Shown here piece after piece: positions 1 to 5,321 of a stretch of DNA of 5,321 nucleotides. Position numbers and translations under genes: made by a program. Source of the DNA: Marinosulfonomonas sp. (lineage in GTDB: Bacteria; Pseudomonadota; Alphaproteobacteria; Rhodobacterales; Rhodobacteraceae); NCBI GenBank assembly GCA_022712735.1, contig JAFLKA010000415.1:1-5321 (forward strand), written 5' to 3'. Under the pieces are notes generated by a model. The model was not told where the DNA came from. It did no database searches and saw nothing but the letters and a program-made list of their open reading frames with translations. Every line of letters begins with the position of its first letter. Within the stretch, counting starts at the first letter, position 1.

Positions 1-370
1 CAACAAACTGCTCGGCTAATTCGCGCATGCTGTTCACGTCATAGACATCAATGTCAAAATCATCTGGCGCGGTGCCATCATCAAACTGATAGCCACATTC
101 GCCAACTGCCAAAATGACTTGCCGTTTTTCCCATTCTTCCCATTCGTCGATGATTTCAAAGAACCGTGCAAAGTTTACTTGGTTCAAGCCAATCGCTTTT
201 GCCAGATCGCAATCAATGAACTCGCCTTCAATGAACTGGATTTCAAATTCTTCAACAGGGTCGCCGTATTCGTTACGCAAGGCGTTCGCGTTCTTTTTGT
301 ATTCTTCCGCTGTTTCAAAATAAAAGCCTGTAGCTGAAATATCGTAGGGTTGTGCATATAGCTGTGTCAT
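1..370 (-). CDS. ardA: ArdA-like antirestriction protein, N-terminal 123 codons (partial)
   Basis: The minus strand is open from an ATG at 370-368 to the window edge, giving 123 codons; the C-terminal part is missing. The protein begins MTQLYAQPYDISATGFYFET and continues with short blocks such as GDPVEEFEIQFIEGE (residues 37-50), FFEIIDEWEEWEKRQVILAVGE (about 70-91, partly quoted here) and DDFDIDVYDVNSMRELAEQF (103-122). These match my memory of the ArdA family (Pfam ArdA). It is very rich in Asp and Glu, as expected for a DNA-mimic protein that occupies the DNA-binding groove of type I restriction-modification enzymes. A GGAG Shine-Dalgarno sequence lies 9 nt upstream of the ATG, which fixes the start. 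ArdA genes usually sit on conjugative plasmids and integrative elements, often among the first genes to enter a recipient. The family call is firm. Whether this copy inhibits restriction, modification or both cannot be told from the sequence. Confidence 0.85.
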   Translation of the reverse strand, partial: MTQLYAQPYDISATGFYFETAEEYKKNANALRNEYGDPVEEFEIQFIEGEFIDCDLAKAIGLNQVNFARFFEIIDEWEEWEKRQVILAVGECGYQFDDGTAPDDFDIDVYDVNSMRELAEQFV

Positions 371-390
371 CTTTCTTTTCTCCAATTAAT

Positions 391-415
391 CAAGGGTTTC
401 GCGTGTGAAACCTTG
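391..415. promoter_or_regulatory. Inverted repeat in the ardA 5' leader
   Basis: CAAGGGTTTC (391-400) and GAAACCTTG (407-415) are complementary apart from one unpaired base, around a 6-nt loop GCGTGT. The repeat lies 21-45 bases upstream of the ardA start codon, just before its GGAG ribosome binding site. It could be a repressor operator or a leader hairpin that affects translation. It lacks a T-tract on either strand, so a terminator is unlikely. The pairing is seen in the sequence; the function is inferred. Confidence 0.5.
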
Positions 416-500
416 CTTCCGGCGAGGATGGAGATGGGAGGGGACAAGGAAAATCGATGCGGATGGTGCGGGCGCAACGCAGTGAGCCTCGGTCGCGTCT

Positions 501-544
501 ATTTTACTTGTGGGGAGAAAGAGGCAAAGTCTCTGGCTTCCCCA
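501..544 (-). promoter_or_regulatory. Hairpin with adjacent -10-like box, possible ardA promoter
   Basis: TGGGGA (511-516) pairs with TCCCCA (539-544), and inside it AGAG (520-523) pairs with CTCT (531-534). Reading toward ardA on the minus strand, the hairpin is followed 4 bases later by TAAAAT (506-501), a fair -10 hexamer. No good -35 box is visible at normal spacing: TTTGCC or CTTTGC inside the hairpin loop is the best available. A hairpin next to a -10 box upstream of ardA recalls the single-stranded promoters (ssi/Frpo type) described ahead of leading-region genes on conjugative plasmids. That comparison is an inference from layout only. Confidence 0.3.
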
Positions 545-582
545 ACATTTTGAAGAAAATGAGCCGTAAGGCACTGCTATAC

Positions 583-663
583 CTGTCAGGGATAGTCACC
601 CGAATGGGCCGAAACCACTGCTGGGTTCGGTGGAGCAAAGCGAAATATAGCCCGCCCGGACAG
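583..663. other. Long nested inverted-repeat element, possible structured RNA or ssDNA signal
   Basis: CTGTCAGGG (583-591) pairs with CCCGGACAG (655-663): eight pairs with one A.G mismatch. Inside, GGGC (606-609) pairs with GCCC (650-653). CGAA (610-613) pairs with TTCG (626-629), and CC (615-616) can pair with GG (623-624) around loop ACTGCT (617-622). A competing small hairpin is GGG (589-591) with CCC (599-601). The three stacked stems are in register, which is hard to explain by chance. The segment GGGATAGTCACCCGAATGGG reminds me of a sequence that recurs in intergenic regions of proteobacterial plasmids and ICEs; this is recollection, not a search. Strand and function are unknown. Options are a non-coding RNA, an ardA upstream control element or a single-stranded DNA structure used during transfer. 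Confidence 0.5.
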
Positions 664-705
664 CAAGTTCTGGATAATCTGTAATTTATAGAGACTTACC
701 TAGAT

Positions 706-735
706 TTTCACGCATCCGAACTCTACACTTATAGT
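706..735 (+). promoter_or_regulatory. Weak candidate promoter for the Gabija-like operon
   Basis: TATAGT at 730-735 is a reasonable -10 hexamer, with TTTCAC at 706-711 as a poor -35 at an 18-base spacing. It lies in the A+T-rich stretch just before the first gene, with the predicted transcript start about 35 bases upstream of the chosen start codon. Other A+T-rich hexamers nearby could serve as well, so this is only the best of several weak candidates. Confidence 0.25.
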
Positions 736-766
736 TGCAAATAAGTTTTTTAAGTCGTGAATTTAC

Positions 767-771
767 AGGAG
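767..771 (+). promoter_or_regulatory. Shine-Dalgarno AGGAG that decides the gajA start
   Basis: AGGAG at 767-771 stands 6 bases before the TTG at 778-780. It falls inside the frame if the upstream GTG at 757 is used, and that GTG has no recognisable Shine-Dalgarno sequence in front of it. This favours TTG 778 as the true initiator. Confidence 0.6.
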
Positions 772-777
772 CCAATT

Positions 778-3120
778 TTGAAAATCAGTTTCGTTGAAGT
801 ACAGAATTTTCGAAAACTAAAATCTGTTCGAATAGATTTTGACAATCAGACGACAATTTTTGTCGGAGCCAATAATAGCGGAAAAACGTCAGCAATGCTT
901 GCCTTGCGGTACTTCCTACTGTCGGCAAAAACAAACGAGCCGAAAATCAATTTTCGTGACATTACAATCGAAAACTGGGGTGGTATTGATAAGATAGGTT
1001 GCGACTGGGAAGAAGGCATTGAACCAACTGAAAACCTGATGTCATTATTGCCAGCACTAGATATATGGTTAGATGTCCCTCTTTCTGAAATCCATCATGT
1101 AGTTCATATTCTTCCCACAATCGACTGGAGCGGCGGTTTACTGGGTGTCAGGCTTCAATACCAACCAAAGAAAATGGAACAATTAAAAGCCGACTATTTG
1201 GTGGCTCGTATTAGAGCGCAAGACGCGATTAAAACTGCTTGTGAAAAGAATGACAAATACACGTTAAAACAATGGCCTGAATCATTAAGTGACTATCTAA
1301 GTAAACGATTGCATAGCCATTCTGAAATTGAGTCATATCCGCTTGATCCGTCAAGATACCTAGAGCCGGATCAAGGCGTGGCCGCTCCACAAATATTGAG
1401 CGAAGAAATTCCACCACTTGAGAAAAATCCATTCAAATCTTTGATCAAGGTAGATCGGATTGATGCTCAAAGGGAATTTTCAGATGCTGGTGATCAGAGG
1501 AGTTCCTTAAAGGATTCAGATGGCAACGACATAGGCGGACGAAGTTACAAGCGAAAGTTATCCGTCCAGCTTAGGGAATACTATGATCGCCATATCAACC
1601 CTGATAGCTCTGAGAAAGAACTTAATGATGATGACCTTGAAGCACTGGTATCCATTCAAAAGGCAGAGGTTTCTTTTGATAGTCGGTTAAAGACGGGGTT
1701 TTCCTCAGCCTTTAAAGAGCTTGAGGAACTGGGATACCCAGGAATTACCAACCCAAAATTGTCGATCAATACGCAACTTCGCGCAACTGACGGCCTCAAA
1801 CATGGCTCTGCTCTTCAATACGAGATTGCTGACCCCAGTGGAAATGGGACGCAACCACTTCGGCTGCCAGACAACTATTCAGGGCTTGGATACCAAAACT
1901 TGATTTCCATGACATTTCAGTTGATGGGGTATCGTGATGAATGGATGCGCGTTGGAAAAACGGAATCAATTTCTCTAGACAGTACTGCGATTGAGAAAAT
2001 TCAGCCGTTGCATCTCGTTTTAGTTGAAGAACCTGAGGCACATTTGCATGCACAGGTTCAACAAGTTTTCATCAAAAAAGCATATGAGCTGCTAAGAAAC
2101 CACGATGACCTAAGAAAGCCCGCCGATCCCAAAACACCAGGTCGGTTTTCCACACAGCTAGTAATCACAACGCATTCCAGCCATGTGGCACACGAAGCTG
2201 ATTTCTCATGTTTGAGATATTTTCGACGTAGGCGCGCGCTATCACATGCCCATGCCCCAACCACAACCGTTGCCAACTTATCGACGGTCTTTGGAGCAGG
2301 CGATGAAACTTCCAGATTCGTAGCAAGATATCTAAAGGCCACGCACTGCGATCTATTTTTTGCTGACGCCGCAATCTTTGTTGAAGGGCAAGCCGAACGA
2401 ATTCTAGTTCCACAATTTATCCGAAACCATTTCCGCGACTTGAACCGTCGTTACATCACGTTACTTGATGTCGGCGGAAGCCATATCCAGAGATTTAAGC
2501 CATTGGTTGATGAGCTCGGAATAACGACGCTAATTATTAGCGATTTGGATGCTGCATTAAAAACCAAAGTAACGGACAAAAACGGTGTTGAAAGAACTGT
2601 TTCCAAGGGAGTTTCTCCCGCCTTAAACATGAAGCAAATCACTACAAACTCAGTATTGAAAAGCTGGCACCCAAAACTTGAAAGCATTGATGAACTATCT
2701 GCGTTGAAAGAGGGTGAACATATTTCTGAACCGGATGGTGAATGCCCGTTATACGTCGCATTTCAAAAGCCAATAACAATAAATGAAGGCACCGCCCAAA
2801 GTGACACTCTAATTCCTCGAACATTTGAAGATGCGCTAGTTTACTCGAATATGGATACACTTGCCGGAATTACCGGGTCATCGATTAGCAATAAAATAAG
2901 GAAAGTCGTAGAGGAAAACTTATCTGGAGAAGATTTGCAAAACCGACTTTTTGATTTGCTCAAAGGTTCTGAGAAAGCCGCATTTGCCTTAGATTGCTTA
3001 TTTATTGAACCGCCTTTGGAACTTGTTCCACCAAAGTACATCCACAATGGCCTAGCGTGGCTTCAAGCATTTTTAACGGAAACGGCTTCTGATGTCGTAT
3101 CGGTGCCAAGTGATGAATAG
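778..3120 (+). CDS. gajA: OLD-family ATPase/TOPRIM nuclease, GajA-like (Gabija nuclease subunit)
   Basis: This is a 780-aa protein if started at TTG 778 (787 aa from GTG 757). TTG is preferred because AGGAG lies 6 nt upstream, and it gives MKISFVEVQNFRKLKSVRID, the usual opening of OLD/RecF-like ATPases. Residues 1-470 hold the ABC-type ATPase: Walker A GANNSGKTS (30-38, Lys36), a degenerate signature SGLGYQN (368-374), Walker B LVLVEEPEAHLH (413-424) and the switch histidine in ITTHSSH (463-469). Residues about 527-740 hold the TOPRIM nuclease: VEGQAE (535-540, Glu536 and Glu540), LLDVGG (562-567), SDLDAA (588-593), RTFEDAL (681-687) and a late lysine in GSEKAAFAL (Lys733). No key residue is missing. 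Class 2 OLD proteins work with a UvrD-like helicase, and the next gene encodes one, so this is the DNA-nicking subunit of a Gabija-type anti-phage complex in the cytoplasm. It is about 200 aa longer than the B. cereus GajA I remember, mostly between Walker A and the signature. The family is certain; placing it in Gabija rather than a sister OLD-helicase clade is less so. Confidence 0.88.
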   Translation: MKISFVEVQNFRKLKSVRIDFDNQTTIFVGANNSGKTSAMLALRYFLLSAKTNEPKINFRDITIENWGGIDKIGCDWEEGIEPTENLMSLLPALDIWLDVPLSEIHHVVHILPTIDWSGGLLGVRLQYQPKKMEQLKADYLVARIRAQDAIKTACEKNDKYTLKQWPESLSDYLSKRLHSHSEIESYPLDPSRYLEPDQGVAAPQILSEEIPPLEKNPFKSLIKVDRIDAQREFSDAGDQRSSLKDSDGNDIGGRSYKRKLSVQLREYYDRHINPDSSEKELNDDDLEALVSIQKAEVSFDSRLKTGFSSAFKELEELGYPGITNPKLSINTQLRATDGLKHGSALQYEIADPSGNGTQPLRLPDNYSGLGYQNLISMTFQLMGYRDEWMRVGKTESISLDSTAIEKIQPLHLVLVEEPEAHLHAQVQQVFIKKAYELLRNHDDLRKPADPKTPGRFSTQLVITTHSSHVAHEADFSCLRYFRRRRALSHAHAPTTTVANLSTVFGAGDETSRFVARYLKATHCDLFFADAAIFVEGQAERILVPQFIRNHFRDLNRRYITLLDVGGSHIQRFKPLVDELGITTLIISDLDAALKTKVTDKNGVERTVSKGVSPALNMKQITTNSVLKSWHPKLESIDELSALKEGEHISEPDGECPLYVAFQKPITINEGTAQSDTLIPRTFEDALVYSNMDTLAGITGSSISNKIRKVVEENLSGEDLQNRLFDLLKGSEKAAFALDCLFIEPPLELVPPKYIHNGLAWLQAFLTETASDVVSVPSDE

Positions 3121-5011
3121 GCCTCTGATAGAATTAGGGCCAGCCGACACAGATGCTGAAGTTGATGCCGAAATCACCCGCTGCCTAAATCCGGACAGTC
3201 CGAAAAGTTTTTTCATGTATGCGGGTGCTGGTTCTGGCAAAACGTACTCCTTAGAAATTGCTCTTAGGAAGTTTAGCGAACAGTATGGTCCAAAATTCAC
3301 CCGGAACGGACAACGAATTGCAATCATCACATATACCAATGATGCTCGCGATGAAATTATGTCCCGCGTTGCAAGACGACACGGTGAAAGTAATGCCTTG
3401 TTTGAAATTTCGACAATTCATAGTTTCTGCTGGTCTCAAATTCACAATTTTCATTCCGACATGCAAAAATGGTTTCTTGCAAAAATCCCCAGCGAATTAG
3501 CGGAACTAGAAGAAAAGCAACGTAAGGGGCGCGCAGGAACAAAAGCGGCCCTAGATCGAGAGCGTAGCATTGCTCAAAAGACCGAAATGCTGGAATGGCT
3601 GTCGAAGCCTCGTGAGTTCACTTACAACCCAAACGGAATTAACATCGGAAAAGCGTCAGTATCTCATGCCGATGTGCTCAAGATTACAGCCGAATTCATT
3701 TCAGCAAAACCATCTATGCAGGCTGTCCTAATTAACCAATTCCCCTTCCTGCTAATTGACGAAAGCCAAGATACCAGCAGAGTCCTAATAGATGCTTTTT
3801 TTGCACTTGAAAAAGCACATCAAGGTCAATTTGCCTTAGGTCTATTTGGTGACATGATGCAGAGAATTTACGCAGATGGGAAGCCAGACTTAGGTAAAGA
3901 AATACCTGAAAGTTGGTCTACCCCTCTTAAACGGATGAACCATCGGAGCGCACGTCGCATCGTTGATCTTGGTAACTCCATTAGACGTGGTGCCGATACA
4001 AACAATCAAGATCAGATGGCGCGTGACGACAGTTCCCAAGGCCATGTTCGTCTGTTTGTTGTACAATCTGAAAACACCGATAGACAAGTTGTCGAACAGT
4101 TGGTGCGCAAAAAAATGGTTGTGATCGCAGGGGATGATGACTGGGACAGCGAAGACGTAAAGACACTGACTCTAGAACATCATATGGCTGCTGCAAGGAT
4201 GGGATTTGAGGACATTTTCCAAGCACTCGATAAAAGCAGCACTCTTTCCACGGGGTTGCGAGATGGCAGTTTAGCAGGTGTTAAATTCTTCTCTCACTTT
4301 ATTCAACCGCTACTGGATGCGCATAAAGGTAGCGAAAAATTCAAACTGATGGCACACCTGAGAGAAGCCAAATCACCTCTATTATCTGCTGAAGCATTGA
4401 AAAATTCAGTGGACACAGATCAGCCCCTAAAGGGCGTTCAAAACGCAGTTGCAGCCGTAGCCCAACTAATTTCAAATAGCAAACCACCAACATTCTTGGA
4501 TGTGTTGCAATGCGTCTCAGAAAACAGACTTTTTGATATACCTGACAGTTTGAAACCGTTTTCCACAAAACAGAAAGCTGAAGAAAATTCAGATGAAGAA
4601 ACCGAAAGCACTACTCTGACTGCATGGCGAGAATTTTTGGAATCCCCATACTCTCAGATAATTCCGTATTCTTCTTACGTGTCAAACAAGGGAGAGTTCG
4701 GCACGCATCAAGGAGTCAAAGGGTTAGAATTCGACCGCGTTCTTGTTGTAATAGACGATAATTCTGCTCGAGGTTTTTTATTCAATTACAACAAGGTTTT
4801 TGGCGCTGAGGACTTATCGGACAGGGATCGTAAAAACGTGTCTGAAGGGAAAGAAACTGGAGTAGATAGAACCAAACGGCTACTATATGTTACTTGCACA
4901 CGTGCCGAAAGAAGCCTCGCCCTTGTTGTTTACACAAGTTCACCTGATGCCTTAATTTCCGGAGCAATAAGGCAAGGATGGTTTGAGGCAGATGAAATCG
5001 AGAAACTATAG
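3092..5011 (+). CDS. gajB: UvrD/Rep-like SF1 helicase, GajB-like (Gabija helicase subunit)
   Basis: This is a 639-aa protein with the full UvrD-type motif set. Motif I is AGAGSGKTYS (44-53, Lys50), Ia is IAIITYTNDARDE (77-88), Ic is STIHSF (107-112), II is LLIDESQDTS (220-229, Asp223-Glu224), III is LGLFGDMMQRIY (249-260, Gln257), IV is NHRSARRIVDLGN (283-295), V is THQGVKGLEFDRV (538-550) and VI is LLYVTCTRAERSLAL (597-611, Arg604). Such proteins use ATP to move along DNA. In Gabija, GajB binds the GajA oligomer and responds to DNA ends. Its frame overlaps the end of gajA: by 29 nt from ATG 3092, or by 8 nt from the alternative ATG 3113 in ATGAATAG. Neither start has a strong Shine-Dalgarno sequence, so translational coupling is likely. 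Residues about 134-170 are highly charged and helical. The motif IV-V segment (296-537) is long and contains an acidic linker AEENSDEETES (496-506). At 639 aa it exceeds the roughly 494 aa of B. cereus GajB as I recall it. Without the partner it would only be called a UvrD-like helicase. Confidence 0.88.
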   Translation: MSYRCQVMNRPLIELGPADTDAEVDAEITRCLNPDSPKSFFMYAGAGSGKTYSLEIALRKFSEQYGPKFTRNGQRIAIITYTNDARDEIMSRVARRHGESNALFEISTIHSFCWSQIHNFHSDMQKWFLAKIPSELAELEEKQRKGRAGTKAALDRERSIAQKTEMLEWLSKPREFTYNPNGINIGKASVSHADVLKITAEFISAKPSMQAVLINQFPFLLIDESQDTSRVLIDAFFALEKAHQGQFALGLFGDMMQRIYADGKPDLGKEIPESWSTPLKRMNHRSARRIVDLGNSIRRGADTNNQDQMARDDSSQGHVRLFVVQSENTDRQVVEQLVRKKMVVIAGDDDWDSEDVKTLTLEHHMAAARMGFEDIFQALDKSSTLSTGLRDGSLAGVKFFSHFIQPLLDAHKGSEKFKLMAHLREAKSPLLSAEALKNSVDTDQPLKGVQNAVAAVAQLISNSKPPTFLDVLQCVSENRLFDIPDSLKPFSTKQKAEENSDEETESTTLTAWREFLESPYSQIIPYSSYVSNKGEFGTHQGVKGLEFDRVLVVIDDNSARGFLFNYNKVFGAEDLSDRDRKNVSEGKETGVDRTKRLLYVTCTRAERSLALVVYTSSPDALISGAIRQGWFEADEIEKL

Positions 5012-5043
5012 AAATATCCAACCCTATTTCTGGGGGATGAAAC

Positions 5044-5064
5044 GGGGGACGCAGCGCCCCCTTT
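5044..5064 (+). terminator. Possible rho-independent terminator after gajB
   Basis: GGGGG (5044-5048) pairs with CCCCC (5057-5061) around an 8-base loop that can add a CG/CG pair, followed by TTT (5062-5064). It begins 33 bases after the gajB stop codon. The stem is strong but the T-tract is only three bases, so termination may be weak. Confidence 0.45.
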
Positions 5065-5072
5065 CCAAGAAG

Positions 5073-5094
5073 GTGCGGTGTCATACACCCGCAC
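5073..5094. repeat. Strong inverted repeat downstream of gajB
   Basis: GTGCGGTGT (5073-5081) pairs with ACACCCGCAC (5085-5094) around loop CAT, giving nine pairs with one bulged C. No T-tract follows on the plus strand. It could support the neighbouring terminator, block transcription entering from the insertion sequence on the minus strand, or be a remnant of another element. Confidence 0.5.
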
Positions 5095-5183
5095 ACATCT
5101 TGCAGTATGTATCTTCTATTTCTGCTACCCATTTTGATACTTTACCGTATTGGAATCAAAGTAACCATCCACCAGGTTTCATC

Positions 5184-5210
5184 GTAAGCGTTGCCCCGCT
5201 CCCACCTAGG
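5184..5210. repeat. IS66 terminal inverted repeat (one end)
   Basis: The segment starts GTAAGCGTTGCCCCGCTCCC and continues to about 5210. The length of about 27 bases is taken from what is usual for the family, because the partner repeat is outside the window and the inner limit cannot be measured. The TnpC stop codon at 5208-5206 falls within it. Confidence 0.6.
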
Positions 5211-5321
5211 CCTTAAAACCCCACGGCAGCAGGTCTTCAATGTCACTTTGTTTGTGGCCGTTGACGATGGCGGTGAGGATCCCGGAGATGTATCCGTGCG
5301 GTTCCACGGCATTCAGTTTGC
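5206..5321 (-). CDS. tnpC: IS66-family transposase TnpC, C-terminal 37 residues (partial)
   Basis: On the minus strand, 37 complete codons are read from 5319 to the TAG at 5208-5206. They include EPHGYISGILTAIVNGHK and end SDIEDLLPWGFKA. The pattern of a leucine/isoleucine-rich helix, then NGH, then a (D/E)xLLPWxF ending is the recognisable C-terminus of IS66 TnpC (IS66_C region), the large DDE transposase of these elements. The catalytic domain lies beyond the window, so activity cannot be judged. The frame is intact up to the edge and its G+C content is higher than that of the neighbouring helicase gene, in keeping with separate arrival. Confidence 0.82.
   Translation of the reverse strand, partial: KLNAVEPHGYISGILTAIVNGHKQSDIEDLLPWGFKA

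Larger units (their letters stand above)
371..777. other. 407-base intergenic region between divergent ardA and the Gabija-like operon
   Basis: I see no convincing gene here. The short open frames on both strands lack good ribosome binding sites and have low-complexity or unfamiliar translations. The region must hold the ardA control signals (minus strand) and the operon promoter (plus strand). It contains inverted repeats at 391-415, 511-544 and 583-663, each described separately. Composition changes near 665-685, from a G+C-rich structured left part to an A+T-rich right part leading into the operon. That is a plausible edge of the defence module. Confidence 0.7.
5012..5183. other. Non-coding gap between gajB and the IS66 end
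   Basis: These 172 bases hold the two hairpins at 5044-5064 and 5073-5094 and an A+T-rich remainder up to the insertion point. I see no gene. A weak inverted pair TTTGAT (5133-5138) and ATCAAA (5155-5160) is present, without a clear role. The stretch may be the original downstream flank of the defence operon, interrupted by the insertion sequence at 5184. Confidence 0.6.
5184..5321 (-). mobile_element. IS66-family insertion sequence, transposase-distal end (partial)
   Basis: The boundary is placed at 5184, where GTAAGCG begins; GTAA-starting terminal repeats with GTAAGCG are typical of IS66 elements. The transposase frame runs leftward and stops inside this terminal segment, the normal position of tnpC relative to the element end. 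The rest of the element lies beyond the window. IS66 elements duplicate 8 bp of target, so the flanking GTTTCATC (5176-5183) should be repeated beyond the far end if the insertion is intact. Confidence 0.75.

Noticed and set aside
391..415. Inverted repeat read as a transcription terminator
   Set aside because: No T-tract follows the stem on either strand, and its position just before the ardA ribosome binding site fits a leader or operator better.
386..574. 62-codon open frame on the minus strand upstream of ardA
   Set aside because: It starts at GTG with no ribosome binding site, has an unfamiliar low-complexity translation, and runs through the hairpin at 511-544 and the leader repeat.
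457..684. 75-codon open frame on the plus strand across the structured element
   Set aside because: It covers the 583-663 nested stems, lacks a Shine-Dalgarno sequence, and its translation resembles no known family. The sequence looks constrained by pairing rather than coding.
778..5011. Alternative reading as a RecBCD/AddAB-type repair pair, or as PARIS (AriA-AriB)
   Set aside because: The first protein has OLD ATPase plus TOPRIM architecture, not AddB or RecB nuclease motifs. The partner is a UvrD helicase, not the small AriB effector of PARIS.
4983..5216. 77-codon plus-strand open frame crossing the end of gajB and the IS66 boundary
   Set aside because: It spans two unrelated elements (gajB end and IS66 terminal repeat) and two hairpins, so it cannot be an ancestral gene. 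The translation is unfamiliar.
1..5321. CRISPR array, tRNA or rRNA
   Set aside because: I found no regularly spaced direct repeats, no cloverleaf with a TTC-arm motif, and no rRNA-like sequence on either strand.

Overview
The window looks like an accessory stretch of an alphaproteobacterial replicon, probably a plasmid or integrative element from a Rhodobacterales-like host. That assignment is an inference from three things: the ArdA-type protein at the left edge, the IS66-type transposase end at the right edge, and the moderate-to-low G+C defence genes between them. The window alone does not show whether it is plasmid or chromosome.

Layout from left to right. (1) Bases 1-370, minus strand: the first 123 codons of an ArdA-like antirestriction protein, cut by the window edge. 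(2) Bases 371-777: 407 bases with no convincing gene but several inverted repeats at 391-415, 511-544 and 583-663. The last folds into a long nested structure. (3) Bases 778-5011, plus strand: a two-gene operon with overlapping reading frames. It encodes an OLD-family ABC-type ATPase/TOPRIM nuclease (780 aa) and a UvrD/Rep-like SF1 helicase (639 aa). This is the class 2 OLD-helicase arrangement of the Gabija anti-phage system (GajA-GajB). (4) Bases 5012-5183: a short non-coding stretch with two GC-rich hairpins, one of them a possible terminator. (5) Bases 5184-5321: the end of an IS66-family insertion sequence, with its terminal repeat starting GTAAGCG and the last 37 codons of TnpC on the minus strand.

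How the parts work together. In characterised Gabija, GajA forms an oligomeric DNA-nicking complex restrained by nucleotides, and GajB is a DNA-dependent ATPase/helicase that docks onto it; together they stop phage replication. All core catalytic motifs of both proteins are visible here, so the module should be functional. Both proteins are clearly longer than the Bacillus cereus prototypes as I remember them (about 578 and 494 aa). The extra length lies between the Walker A and signature motifs of the nuclease and between helicase motifs IV and V. ArdA does the opposite job: it is a DNA mimic that protects an incoming element from type I restriction. An anti-defence gene and a defence operon therefore sit back to back across a structured intergenic region, next to an insertion sequence, as is typical of defence cargo on mobile elements.
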